DNA from: Bacillota bacterium
Lineage (GTDB): Bacteria; Bacillota; Clostridia; Christensenellales; Aristaeellaceae
Direction of reading: 5' to 3'
DNA: 64,000 nucleotides
Assembly (NCBI GenBank): GCA_023411175.1
Contig: JAEYPB010000004.1
Coordinates: 1-64,000 of the forward strand
In this document: positions 37,113-45,792 of the stretch, in pieces
Numbering within the stretch: the first letter of the stretch is position 1
How the letters are laid out: the number at the start of each line of letters is the position of its first letter
Program-made: the position numbers and the translations under genes
The notes under the pieces: model-generated
What the model saw: only the letters and a program-made list of their open reading frames with translations
Databases searched by the model: none
Told to the model about the DNA's origin: nothing

Positions 37113-37537
37113 GGGCGCTCACCCGACGCCGCCTGGCAGACCTGAAGCGCCTGAGAGATGGCGTCCTCGATGGCGTCGGAAAGGGAAAGGTTTCCCGTCC
37201 CCGCGATTTTGACGCAGCAGCGCCCGATGGGCACCAGGATTTTTACGGCGCGGCTGGCCGCAACCGCCTCCGCGGCGGCGGGCGTGACCTCGCCCAGCAT
37301 GGCGTCGGCGAGCACGATGCCGATGGGTCCCATGATCACATCGGCATTCCGGCAGGCGACCCTGACCGGGTTTTCCCCGGTGGCGCCCGCGTCCGCCCCG
37401 GCGCGAAGCATCGCGGCGGTGGCCAGCGCGTTGAGGCCGATGGCGGTCACCTCCGCCGAGGGCAGGCGTTTTTTCAGCCCTTCCACCAGCGTCCGGCCCA
37501 CGCCTCCACCGGCTCCATCAATTACGACGACGTTCAT
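37109..37537 (-). CDS. DUF3842 family protein
   Basis: This 142-residue protein has a Rossmann-like start MNVVVIDGAGGGVGRTLVEG and a conserved end KIAGTGNLSLSDAIEDAI. The family is found mainly in Clostridia; function unknown. The start at 37537 matches the family N-terminus; the ribosome site (GGGGTGTGGGG) is weak. It is first in a leftward operon with the flippase-like and SpoU genes. Confidence 0.85.
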   Translation of the reverse strand: MNVVVIDGAGGGVGRTLVEGLKKRLPSAEVTAIGLNALATAAMLRAGADAGATGENPVRVACRNADVIMGPIGIVLADAMLGEVTPAAAEAVAASRAVKILVPIGRCCVKIAGTGNLSLSDAIEDAISQALQVCQAASGERP

Positions 37538-37667
37538 CCCCACACCCCTATCAATCGTATACGCTCCGCCGCGGCGGAGCCGCAGTACAGCGGCGCACGC
37601 GGCCCGCGGGCGGGCATCTCTCGCGCGCCGCGAGCCCCGGCACCCCGGCGTGCGGCGAATCGTATCC

Positions 37668-37696
37668 ATTATACGGGTGCCGGGGGGCATCGTCAA
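37668..37696 (-). promoter_or_regulatory. Promoter of the DUF3842 operon
   Basis: On the minus strand TTGACG, a 17-base spacer and TATAAT; the leader is about 125 bases and very GC-rich. Confidence 0.75.
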
Positions 37697-37749
37697 ATGG
37701 AATCGGGCCGAGCCTTCACAATTCTACCCAAAACACAACCCAATTAACA

Positions 37750-37779
37750 TTGAATCGCGGCTTTTCGCGGGCGTATACT
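37750..37779 (+). promoter_or_regulatory. Promoter of the amidohydrolase gene
   Basis: TTGAAT, an 18-base spacer and TATACT lie 26 bases before ATG 37806. It is divergent from the DUF3842 promoter. Confidence 0.7.
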
Positions 37780-37805
37780 GAAGGTGAACGAAACGGAGGA
37801 TCACG

Positions 37806-38585
37806 ATGATCATCGACTTTCACACCCACGTCTTTCCCGACAACATCGCCGAAAAGGCGAGCAACAGCATCGGCCGGTTTTACGACCTGCCCATCCATTT
37901 CGACGGCACGCTGGCGACCCTCCTTCGCATCGAAAAGGCCGCCGGCGTCGGCGCCTGCGTCGTCCACTCGGTGGCGACCACGCCGACGCAGACGGCCTCC
38001 ATCAACGGCTTTATCGCGGGGCTTTGCCGCCAGAATGAGAACGTCTACGGCTTCGCCACCATCCATCCCGATCAGGAGGACATGGCGGGAGAGATCGAGC
38101 GTGCGCTGGCGCTGGGCCTCAAGGGCGTCAAGATCCACTCCGACATGCAGAGGACCGCGCTGGACGATCCCCGCCTGTTCCAAATGTATGAAGTCATCCA
38201 GGGCAGGGTGCCGCTCCTCGCCCACACCGGCGACAGCCGGTTTGATTACTCAAACCCCGGCCGGCTGCTCCGCGTGCTGGACGCGTTCCCGAAGCTCACC
38301 GTGGTCGGCGCGCACTTTGGCGGCTGGAGCGTGTGGCGGGAGGCGTGCGAGGCCCTTCGCGGGCGAGACATCTACGTGGACTGCTCCAGCAGTTTCTACG
38401 CGCTTTCGCCCGAGGAATCGAAGGCGCTCATCCTCGGCTACGGCGCGCACCGCGTGCTCTTCGGCAGCGATTACCCCATGTGGGACCCCGGCGCGGAATT
38501 GAAGGCGCTCGACGCGCTCGGCCTGCCCGCCGCCGATATGGAGCGGATCCTGCACGAAAACGCCGAGCTCCTTTTGGGCCTGTGA
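37806..38585 (+). CDS. Amidohydrolase-family TIM-barrel metal-dependent hydrolase
   Basis: This 259-residue protein has the metal ligands HTH in DFHTHVFPD, His in LAHTGDS and in VVGAHFGG, and the catalytic Asp in LFGSDYPMWDP. These belong to the amidohydrolase_2 group (decarboxylases and hydrolases such as ACMSD relatives). CGGAGGATC precedes the start. It is monocistronic; its stop lies one base from the stop of a convergent acetyltransferase gene. Substrate unknown. Confidence 0.92.
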   Translation: MIIDFHTHVFPDNIAEKASNSIGRFYDLPIHFDGTLATLLRIEKAAGVGACVVHSVATTPTQTASINGFIAGLCRQNENVYGFATIHPDQEDMAGEIERALALGLKGVKIHSDMQRTALDDPRLFQMYEVIQGRVPLLAHTGDSRFDYSNPGRLLRVLDAFPKLTVVGAHFGGWSVWREACEALRGRDIYVDCSSSFYALSPEESKALILGYGAHRVLFGSDYPMWDPGAELKALDALGLPAADMERILHENAELLLGL

Positions 38586-38586
38586 C

Positions 38587-39048
38587 CTACAGCTTCAGCC
38601 CCATGTAGCGCGCGCCAGGCAGCGGGTTTTCGTAATAGGGCGGGATGTCCGTAAACCCCAGCCTTTCGTAGAGGGCCTGCGCGCCCGACATGGTGGAGAG
38701 CGTGTCCAGCACCATCACCCGGAAGTTCGAAGCGATGGCATCCTGGACGAGCCGCTCCGCCAGCGCCCGCCCCAGCCCCAGCGCGCGGAACTGCGGGCGC
38801 ACGTACAGCCGCTTCATCTCGCAGCGGCCCTCGTTCAGCCTCCGAAAGGCGGCGCAGCCCGCCGGCTGGCCGCCTGCCAGCGCCAGGTACAACCGACCGT
38901 CCGGCCGGGCGTACCGGCCGGGAAGCCCCTGAAGCTCCTCCTCAAAGCGCTGAAAACACAGGTTTACGTCCAGCGAACGCTCATATTCCCGAAAAAGCGC
39001 CCGCACATCATCGAGCCGGTCATACCCTTCGACAATTTCCACTTGCAT
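38587..39048 (-). CDS. GNAT-family N-acetyltransferase
   Basis: This 153-residue protein has the acetyl-CoA binding motif RPQFRALGLGRALAERLV and the C-terminal ALYERLGFTDIPPYYENP. It transfers acetyl groups to an unknown amine. AGGAGG lies 6 bases before the start. It is probably downstream of the second acetyltransferase in one transcript. Confidence 0.92.
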   Translation of the reverse strand: MQVEIVEGYDRLDDVRALFREYERSLDVNLCFQRFEEELQGLPGRYARPDGRLYLALAGGQPAGCAAFRRLNEGRCEMKRLYVRPQFRALGLGRALAERLVQDAIASNFRVMVLDTLSTMSGAQALYERLGFTDIPPYYENPLPGARYMGLKL

Positions 39049-39104
39049 CCATCGCCTCCTGATATTTCACACACGAAGCCTGCGAAGGCGGCGTTCGCCA
39101 TGCG

Positions 39105-39983
39105 CTAAGCGTGGGAAAGAAGCGGGAACATCAGCCTGTCCCGGGCGAAGGGGTTTTCCTTGCCGCCTAGAACGAACAGCGTGGTGTCCTCCTCCCGGCG
39201 CGGCAGCACCTCGAAGCCCTCCTGTGAAAGCGGCGAAAAGCCCAGCGCGCAGGTTCTCGTGTCCGCCCGCGCCAGCGCGGACAGGATTTCGTCCAGAGCG
39301 CCGCCTCCGAACACGTCGTAGAGGAGCATCCGGTCGCCCTCGTATTCCGCCACGGCAACCGCGCCCGCGCCGGGGATCTCGTAGACGCAGTCCTTCAAAA
39401 ACTGCGCGCAGTAGAACATCAGAAGGCCGGCATTTCCGAGCATGGGGAGCGCCGAAAAGGGGTTCCCCTCGGCGTACCGGCTCAGAAGCAGCGCCCGGTC
39501 GCGGGGATCGTCCATGTTCATCGCTCTGACCTTCGCGCCGGAGGGGGAGACAGGCCGCGCGCACGCATACTCCTCTGCCGGGATAAAGCCGAACTTCGGG
39601 TAAAAACCCACGACGGAATCGTTGGCGTACAGGTACATCCCGTCGCAGGCAGGCGCGTACTTTTCGAGCACCGTCTCCATCAGGCGCTTCGCGAGGCCCA
39701 GTCCCCGGTAATCTGGGTCGGTCATCACGGTGCCCAGCTGGATAAAGCGCTTTTCCACGCCGCGAAGCCGCGTTCGGATGATGTTCGCGGACACGTTCGA
39801 AACGGCTCGATCCCCGTCATAGAGCGCGTGGGGGATGTAGCCGTCCCCCCACCAGCCCAGCGCGTGCCAGCGCGCGAAGTCCAGTCCGAAGACCTTCTTC
39901 GCAAGCGCGAAAAAGCCCGCTCGGGCTTGTTCGTCGTCCCGGACGCAGTCGTGGAAAGTCAGGCCCGATCCGTCAAATCCCAT
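39105..39983 (-). CDS. GNAT-family N-acetyltransferase with extended C-terminal region
   Basis: This 292-residue protein has an acetyl-CoA motif (TDPDYRGLGLAKRLMETVL) in the first half and VGFYPKFGFIPAEEY. It then carries a further 130 residues that resemble a degenerate second GNAT or lipocalin-like half, as in Eis-type enzymes. It starts immediately after the methyltransferase stop codon, with no gap, indicating co-translation. Substrate unknown. Confidence 0.88.
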   Translation of the reverse strand: MGFDGSGLTFHDCVRDDEQARAGFFALAKKVFGLDFARWHALGWWGDGYIPHALYDGDRAVSNVSANIIRTRLRGVEKRFIQLGTVMTDPDYRGLGLAKRLMETVLEKYAPACDGMYLYANDSVVGFYPKFGFIPAEEYACARPVSPSGAKVRAMNMDDPRDRALLLSRYAEGNPFSALPMLGNAGLLMFYCAQFLKDCVYEIPGAGAVAVAEYEGDRMLLYDVFGGGALDEILSALARADTRTCALGFSPLSQEGFEVLPRREEDTTLFVLGGKENPFARDRLMFPLLSHA

Positions 39984-40805
39984 TTATGATGCCACCTTTC
40001 GCCCGATGTACATCGCGTGCTCGGCGTAGGCGAGGAGCTCCGGCACTTCCAGAAGCCCTTTCGCAAGATCGATCCACAGCGCCTGTTCCGCCTCCGGATA
40101 GGAGAGAATCTGTTCCTCGTTGGGCGAGAGAATGCCTTCCTGCCCGAAGAGCGCCAGCTTTTCCAGGCCGAAGGGGGCCAGAAAGGGCTCGATCTGCCGC
40201 TGGTTGACGAGGCAGGCAGTGGTGAACGACTTTCCCGCATAGCCTTCGCCCCGGAGCACGGAATCGACGATCAGCGGCATGGTTCCTTCTTCGAGGTCCA
40301 GGGGCAGAAAGCCGGGGCCTTTTTTCATGTCGTAGATGATCGCCGCGAAATCCAGGATGAACGAACAGTAGAAGGCGCCGCCCGGTTTCAGGCGCTTGAG
40401 GGCCTGCCGCACGGCCTCTGCCCTGTCCTCGCCGTCCGTCAGGTGGTAGAGCGGCCCCATTAGGAATACGTGGTCGTAGAGGCCCAGGCCCATCCCGTCC
40501 AGGTCCAGACAGTTGGCCGCCTCTGCGCGCAGCTTAACGCCCGCTTCCCCGGCCTTTTGAAGGGCGAGGGCGACGTTTCCGGGCGACAGGTCGATCAGCG
40601 TGACCGGGCAACCCATCTTCGCAAAGTGGATGGCGTAGCGTCCCGGACCGCCGCCAACGTCGAGGATCGAGTCGCCGGGCTTGATGAACTTCTCCATCAT
40701 CCAGGCGGTCAGGATGAATTCAAAGGGGTGCCTCGACAGCCGTTCCCATTCCTTCTGCGCGTTCTCATCGTAATAAGCCCGAACGGTCTTAATTGACTGC
40801 TTCAT
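39984..40805 (-). CDS. Class I SAM-dependent methyltransferase
   Basis: This 273-residue protein has the SAM motif SILDVGGGPGRYAIHFAKMG (19-residue core), followed by LIDLSPGNVALA and YDHVFLMGPLYHL. It resembles small-molecule methyltransferases of the UbiE/Methyltransf_25 group. GGGAGG precedes the start. A promoter at 40835-40863 drives it and the following acetyltransferase genes. Substrate unknown. Confidence 0.92.
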   Translation of the reverse strand: MKQSIKTVRAYYDENAQKEWERLSRHPFEFILTAWMMEKFIKPGDSILDVGGGPGRYAIHFAKMGCPVTLIDLSPGNVALALQKAGEAGVKLRAEAANCLDLDGMGLGLYDHVFLMGPLYHLTDGEDRAEAVRQALKRLKPGGAFYCSFILDFAAIIYDMKKGPGFLPLDLEEGTMPLIVDSVLRGEGYAGKSFTTACLVNQRQIEPFLAPFGLEKLALFGQEGILSPNEEQILSYPEAEQALWIDLAKGLLEVPELLAYAEHAMYIGRKVAS

Positions 40806-40834
40806 GCGCGCCTCCCTGTTGGATGATTTTGTCT

Positions 40835-40863
40835 ATACTAACAGCGCGCCACGGCAGAGTCAA
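40835..40863 (-). promoter_or_regulatory. Promoter of the methyltransferase-acetyltransferase operon
   Basis: On the minus strand TTGACT, a 17-base spacer and TAGTAT lie about 30 bases before the start codon. Confidence 0.65.
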
Positions 40864-41152
40864 CCCCGAGGGAAGGTAAAATCTCAGCGAGCCCCCGGCT
40901 TTTTTGGCTTGAGCGGCGGCGCCCGGAGGTTACTCGATCCGGGCACATCGGCTATTATAAACGGATTATAAAGGCAAAATGTAACTGCCGTAGCTTGATA
41001 GATGCGTGTATAATTGGATTTCGACGGGGGATGCATTTCGAGATTATTACACAAAGCGACTTAATTTTCGAAATACGTGACCGATATATTAATAGAATAT
41101 ATGGGTGCAATGCGCTTGCTCGCAATGTTACCGTGGAGAGCTGGGGAACGCT
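40864..41152. other. AT-rich intergenic region before the GGDEF/EAL gene
   Basis: This 289-base divergent region is distinctly more AT-rich than its surroundings from about 40950. It contains a TATAAT at 41009-41014, but no convincing -35 at the right distance. No gene seen. Confidence 0.5.
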
Positions 41153-44100
41153 ATGAAACATCTGATGCTTTTTTCTGCGGTATACCTGATTCTGGCTTCG
41201 ATGTGTCCTCTGATGGGCTTTCACACACTGAAACTCCAGCCCAAAGCGCCGATCAACCGGCTCTTTTTTGCCATCAGCCTGTGCCTCGCCACATGGGCGC
41301 TCGGGTACGCCGTCGTCATCGTCGCTCCGTACGAAAGGGTCGCCGTATTCTGGACGAGGATCGCCGCCTTCGGGTACTGTTCCATCTACAGCCTGCTCTT
41401 GCATCTCACGCTCCATTTAACGGGACATGCACGGGCGCTCGAGAAAAAATGGGCCTTGCCGCTATTGTATCTGCCCTCTGCCGCCTTTGTATACGCCTTT
41501 GCCGTCTCACCTGAGATCGCCCGTTCGCTCTACGTCTTTGAGAGGAGTTCCGTCGGCTGGACGCGCGTTGTAGGCCCCACGGCCTGGGACATTCTGTTTC
41601 GAATTTACTTCATCGCCGTGATGATCGCCTGCCTGACGCTTCTGTGGCGGTGGATTCGCGCTGGCGTCCGGCAGGGGGCTCCGAACTTATCCCGCGCGCT
41701 GATCTGCGCCTTTGTCGCCTCCTTCGCCCTCGGCGCGTTTGCAGACATGCGCAGCGGGCTGCTCTTTCGCCTTCCGATCCCGCTTGCCGCGCCGGTCTTG
41801 TGCGCCATACCGCTGGCGGCGATCATCCAAATGCTCGACAAGCGTCATCGGCTCAATGCGCGCTCGGAGAAAACCGGCGAACGCATTCTGGACGACAACC
41901 TGCGCCGCATGGTCTTTCGGGTGTCCTCCATCGGCCTGATTCTGGGGGGCGCGGCGCTCTTCGCGCTGGAGCACTTCTGGTGGTCTGTTGAGGACCCGGT
42001 GCTGACAATCTTCGCAAGCTCGTTCCTCGTAGGGCTTGGCGCGTTTATTCTGTTTGCGGAACGGACGCATAAAGGCTACGCGAGCCTTGAGATGCTGCTC
42101 ATTGCCGCCATTCTGTCGATCACGCCGATCCTGGCGATCAACATGGCGAACCTCGGCGGAATGACCATGTGGGCGTTCCCGCTGATGCTCACCTTCTGCG
42201 CGCTGGTGTTCAACTCCACCAACATGCTGTTCGCCTCCGGGGTTTCCGCGCTGTTCAGCCAGCTGTACCTCTTGGGCGTCGCGCCGCAGCGGCTCATCAC
42301 GATCGACCACCGCACGTATTTCGGCCGGATCATCATCCTCGCCTTTATTCTGTGCGTGGCCTATTACGTTCACCGGGTCTACCTGCGCAGGCTCCGGGAA
42401 AACGCCGAGCAGGCGCGGTTTCAGTCGCTGATCAGCGCGGTCGTGATCAGCTTCTCTCAGGCGAACAAGGAAAGTGCGGAGGGCAGGGTGCGCGAGCTGC
42501 TCGCCCTGATGGCCACGCACTACCAGTCCGAAACCGTGCTCGTTTGCGCGGTGGACGATGCGTTCAGCGCGCTGACGGGCATTCATACCGCCTGCGCGGA
42601 CGGCCAGACAGCGGGGGCGGAGCAGTTTGAAGCCGCCATGCGCCGCTGGGAGGCGTACCGTCGGGAGAATCCCGCGGGAGACCTGCCGGAGATGGCCCCA
42701 AAGAAGGGTGGCGCCCGGGCAGATCGGCGCGCGCGTTCGCCCTGGCTCATCGTGCCGATCCTCATGGGCGAAGAGCCCATCGCGTTTCTCTACGTTGAGG
42801 CCGCGCAGCCGGGCAGCCTGTGGAGAGACCAGCTCACGCTGCTGCCCACCATCTCCCGGGTCGTCTCCAGCGCGATGGAGAAGCTCAGCAGCGAGGCGCG
42901 CATACAGTTCATGGCCTATTACGATGCGCTGACCCGCCTGCCGAACCGGCAGTTGTTTCTGGATCGGGCCGAACAAGCCATCCACCTGGCGCGAAGGAAC
43001 AACACGGCGCTCGGCATCCTGTTTCTGGACCTGGACTTTTTCAAATCCATCAACGACACGATGGGGCACGAGGGCGGCGATATGCTGATCCAGACCGTCA
43101 GCCGCAAGCTGACCGACACCCTCCGTAAGTCCGACACCGTGGCCCGCTACGCGGGCGACGAGTTCCTGGTTTTGATCAACAACATCGTGGACGCGGACGA
43201 CATCGAGAAAGTGGCGGACAAGGTCATGGCGATCTTCCAGCAGCCGATGCGCATCAAGGGGCAGGAGATCTTCATCACCGCCAGCGCCGGCATATCGGTG
43301 TTCCCGGCCGACGGAGAGGACGCGAACACCCTCGTCAAGCACGCGGACATCGCCATGTACACCGCCAAGGAAAAAGGCAAAAACCAGTATGCGTTCTGCT
43401 CCGGCAACATGAAGGAAATGGTCGAGTACCGGGTCAACCTGGCCAACAGCCTTTACCGGGCGCTGGAGAGGCGCGAGCTGGTGGTCTACTACCAGCCGCA
43501 GATCGATCTCAGGACGGAGAAGATCATCGGCCTCGAGGCGCTGCTTCGCTGGTTCCATCCGGATTGCGGGATGATCTCGCCAGCCGAGTTCATTCCGCTG
43601 GCAGAGCAGACCGGGCTGATCAATTCCATCGGCGCCTGGGTTCTGGAAACCGCCTGCCAGCAGACGGCGGCCTGGAAGGCGGACGGGCTCGGCAGCCTCA
43701 GGATCGCGGTCAACCTATCGGTGGTACAGCTTCGAAACCCCAACCTCGTAGCACAGGTGTCTGAAATTTTGGAAAAGACCGGCATCGACACCGCACAGGT
43801 GGAGCTTGAGATCACCGAGAGCACCACCATGCGCGAGCCGGACTACATCATCCGCGTGCTGAGCGAGCTCAAGGCGCTGGGCATTTCGATCTCCATCGAC
43901 GATTTCGGCACAGAGTACTCCTCTCTGAACCGGCTGAAGATGCTGCCCGTTGACAAGCTCAAAATGGACATCCAGTTCGTTCGTGGAATCGACAAGAGTG
44001 CAAAGGATCAGGCGATTGCCGTTGTCATCATGAATCTCGCCAAGAATCTGGAGATGAAGCTGGTGGCGGAGGGCGTAGAAAGCTCTACGCAGCTGAGCTT

Positions 44101-44209
44101 TTTGAAGAGCAGGATGTGCGACGAGGTACAGGGTTACTACTATTATAAGCCCATGCCCGCCGCCGAGGTCGAGGCCATCCTCAGGGAAAGAGCTCGTGCC
44201 GAAGTTTGA
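41153..44209 (+). CDS. Membrane GGDEF/EAL cyclic-di-GMP protein with a 7TM-like N-terminus
   Basis: This 1018-residue protein has about twelve membrane segments (residues 1-415) whose first seven resemble the HisKA_7TM sensor unit. A GAF-like region follows (about 420-590), then GGDEF with the site written AGDEF at 667-671, and EAL with EAL at 795-797, LEITES, DDFGTEYSSL and AEGVE. It could both make and degrade cyclic di-GMP; the phosphodiesterase residues look complete, and AGDEF is also tolerated in active cyclases. The ribosome site is weak. It is monocistronic, ending at a bidirectional terminator. It may influence the nearby polysaccharide locus (inference). Confidence 0.94.
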   Translation: MKHLMLFSAVYLILASMCPLMGFHTLKLQPKAPINRLFFAISLCLATWALGYAVVIVAPYERVAVFWTRIAAFGYCSIYSLLLHLTLHLTGHARALEKKWALPLLYLPSAAFVYAFAVSPEIARSLYVFERSSVGWTRVVGPTAWDILFRIYFIAVMIACLTLLWRWIRAGVRQGAPNLSRALICAFVASFALGAFADMRSGLLFRLPIPLAAPVLCAIPLAAIIQMLDKRHRLNARSEKTGERILDDNLRRMVFRVSSIGLILGGAALFALEHFWWSVEDPVLTIFASSFLVGLGAFILFAERTHKGYASLEMLLIAAILSITPILAINMANLGGMTMWAFPLMLTFCALVFNSTNMLFASGVSALFSQLYLLGVAPQRLITIDHRTYFGRIIILAFILCVAYYVHRVYLRRLRENAEQARFQSLISAVVISFSQANKESAEGRVRELLALMATHYQSETVLVCAVDDAFSALTGIHTACADGQTAGAEQFEAAMRRWEAYRRENPAGDLPEMAPKKGGARADRRARSPWLIVPILMGEEPIAFLYVEAAQPGSLWRDQLTLLPTISRVVSSAMEKLSSEARIQFMAYYDALTRLPNRQLFLDRAEQAIHLARRNNTALGILFLDLDFFKSINDTMGHEGGDMLIQTVSRKLTDTLRKSDTVARYAGDEFLVLINNIVDADDIEKVADKVMAIFQQPMRIKGQEIFITASAGISVFPADGEDANTLVKHADIAMYTAKEKGKNQYAFCSGNMKEMVEYRVNLANSLYRALERRELVVYYQPQIDLRTEKIIGLEALLRWFHPDCGMISPAEFIPLAEQTGLINSIGAWVLETACQQTAAWKADGLGSLRIAVNLSVVQLRNPNLVAQVSEILEKTGIDTAQVELEITESTTMREPDYIIRVLSELKALGISISIDDFGTEYSSLNRLKMLPVDKLKMDIQFVRGIDKSAKDQAIAVVIMNLAKNLEMKLVAEGVESSTQLSFLKSRMCDEVQGYYYYKPMPAAEVEAILRERARAEV

Positions 44210-44304
44210 TTGCGCCGGCTCAGAGCCTCTTTATCACATCCGTTGACCAGTTCCGCACGCGCCGCCGGGAACGATTAAACCCTGCGGGGACTTTCTTGAT
44301 CATC

Positions 44305-44340
44305 TCAAAGACCGCCGTCGGTGTCGACGGCGGTCTTTGA
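44305..44340. terminator. Bidirectional terminator
   Basis: The 16-bp perfect stem TCAAAGACCGCCGTCG / CGACGGCGGTCTTTGA lies between the convergent GGDEF/EAL and peptidoglycan-binding genes. Confidence 0.8.
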
Positions 44341-44389
44341 TCAGAATCCACTTTTACTCCGGCATCAGGTTCACTCGAAATGATGTATA

Positions 44390-45322
44390 TCAGGGATTAA
44401 TCTGCTCCATAAACGCTCTCCCTGCGACCCCATCCACGGCCATCGCGTTATCGGTTTGGAAGCGCTTCACCGCCGCCGTGGTTTTCGGGCCAAAATCTCC
44501 ATCCGCCATGCCATCCAGATAGCCCAGGTCGATCAAGCGCTGTTGCAGCCAAGCGACAGCCTCCCCTCGGTCCCCTCGCCCCAGGTTGAGGTAGGGCAAG
44601 AAGGGTGCTTCGGCGGGTTTGTCGTCCAGCGGCTGCTTGGTCGGTGAAAACGTCAAAGAATCCCCCAACGTAAGAGAGTCCGGCGCCAACGCGTAAGGGA
44701 TGCGGTAAGCGCCGGCGTCTTCGTCCCACCATTGGGCAAGCACGGATTGATCCAAGGCGTCGTCCGCTGTGTCCAACGGAACGAGGACGAGTTCCTTGTC
44801 CTCCACGTTGAGTGTCGCGCACAGCGTAATTTCAGTTTCTCCCCCCAGTTTGCGTTCCTGCCAATACGCAAAACCCGCTTTATATAATTGAAGCAAAAAG
44901 CGATGCCCGGAGGTTTCGGCCGCCCATTCACCGCTCGCGGACTGAGCTTCGGACAATCCAATCGAGTCTTCTGTGGTAATTTCTGCCGGCGCATTTCTGG
45001 ATACCGTGATGGTGCCCGATTTGCCCAGGCCTCGGGCCGATCCGGACAACACTTGTTTGCCGGACCGCTCTCTCAGTTTGAGCGTCATGCTGTAACCCAT
45101 CGCTTTCAACTTTACGGAACTGCCGGACAGGCTGTACTTTCCTGTGACCGTATAGCCGTTTGCCGACGCAGAAAACGAATCGTCGCTAAAGCGTATCGAA
45201 GCGCTGTAATCCTTACCGCTCACCGAAAGTGTACCCGCCCACTTTCCGTTGACGGAATCGGCGAGTGCAACCTCGAACAGAAAGACCACCATTAATACAG
45301 CAAACAGTACGATCTTACGCAT
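44390..45322 (-). CDS. Secreted protein with C-terminal peptidoglycan-binding domain
   Basis: This 310-residue protein has a signal peptide (1-22) and a lipocalin- or beta-barrel-like N-terminal part (GKWAGTLSVSGKDYSASIRF). An unassigned middle follows. The C-terminal PG_binding_1 domain (about 245-310) has RGDRGEAVAWLQQRLIDLGY and DGDFGPKTTAAVKRFQ. It would attach to the cell wall. The start at 45322 has GAGG 6 bases upstream. Two palindromes lie in its upstream region. Confidence 0.85.
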   Translation of the reverse strand: MRKIVLFAVLMVVFLFEVALADSVNGKWAGTLSVSGKDYSASIRFSDDSFSASANGYTVTGKYSLSGSSVKLKAMGYSMTLKLRERSGKQVLSGSARGLGKSGTITVSRNAPAEITTEDSIGLSEAQSASGEWAAETSGHRFLLQLYKAGFAYWQERKLGGETEITLCATLNVEDKELVLVPLDTADDALDQSVLAQWWDEDAGAYRIPYALAPDSLTLGDSLTFSPTKQPLDDKPAEAPFLPYLNLGRGDRGEAVAWLQQRLIDLGYLDGMADGDFGPKTTAAVKRFQTDNAMAVDGVAGRAFMEQINP

Positions 45323-45346
45323 AGTCCACCTCAAAAACGGATCAAT

Positions 45347-45399
45347 TTTGTATAGATATACAAAGCAAGGACGAACGTTTATCGGTTATCGACGATAAC
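45347..45399 (-). promoter_or_regulatory. Two operator-like palindromes upstream of the peptidoglycan-binding protein gene
   Basis: TTTGTATA-GA-TATACAAA (45347-45364; 8-bp perfect arms) and GTTATCG-A-CGATAAC (45385-45399; 7-bp perfect arms) lie 25-78 bases before the start. The first one overlaps a TATACA -10-like sequence, suggesting repressor control. Confidence 0.5.
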
Positions 45400-45598
45400 A
45401 GGTGCGAAAAGCCTTGAATTTGAGCAAAACCATGAAAACTGCGGGAACTGCACCTTGCGATATTAATACATTATAAAAGGAAATTCTAATGATGTCAAAT
45501 GGTTTTGGATAGCGGGGCACTCGTTTCTTTTCTGAGTCGCACATGTCTGCGAGATTCTAAAATCAGAAGAATCCTTAACGAATAGTTTAAATAACAGA
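45400..45598. other. Intergenic AT-rich stretch without a gene
   Basis: About 200 bases of the divergent region. I see no gene or recognisable RNA here; a TATTAATACATTATAAAAGG segment lies at about 45462. Confidence 0.4.
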
Positions 45599-45628
45599 TT
45601 GAAAACCAAGATTGTTCTATGCTATAAT
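45599..45628 (+). promoter_or_regulatory. Promoter of the secreted repeat-protein gene
   Basis: TTGAAA, an 18-base spacer and TATAAT with an extended TGC in front of the -10 box. Confidence 0.75.
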
Positions 45629-45634
45629 GAGCGT

Positions 45635-45792
45635 GCTGTAAATTCCGGTTTATTCCATTCGGGTGGATCAAGAGCAACTGTTCCCAATTGTTTGGAATAG
45701 CCACCCGCAGGATTGTTCAACGCCGTTTAGGCGAGCGATATCCCTGATCCCATATCGCCGAATCTGATTGGGTAGAAGGAGTGGAGGGTAAC
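45635..45792 (+). promoter_or_regulatory. Long structured 5' leader of the repeat-protein mRNA
   Basis: The leader is about 158 bases. Potential pairings are GGGTGG near 45661 with CCACCC near 45701, CTGTTCC with GGAATAG inside it, and GCGATAT/ATATCGC (45735-45758, 7 bp perfect). I do not recognise a known riboswitch class. Confidence 0.4.

Noticed and set aside
41687..43558. A 623-codon open frame on the minus strand
   Set aside because: Antisense to the GGDEF/EAL gene, whose domains and motifs are complete; its translation is Arg/His/Gln-rich without family features.
45635..45792. Cyclic-di-GMP riboswitch in the repeat-protein leader
   Set aside because: Tempting because of the nearby GGDEF/EAL gene, but the conserved core sequences of known cyclic-di-GMP riboswitch classes are not present.
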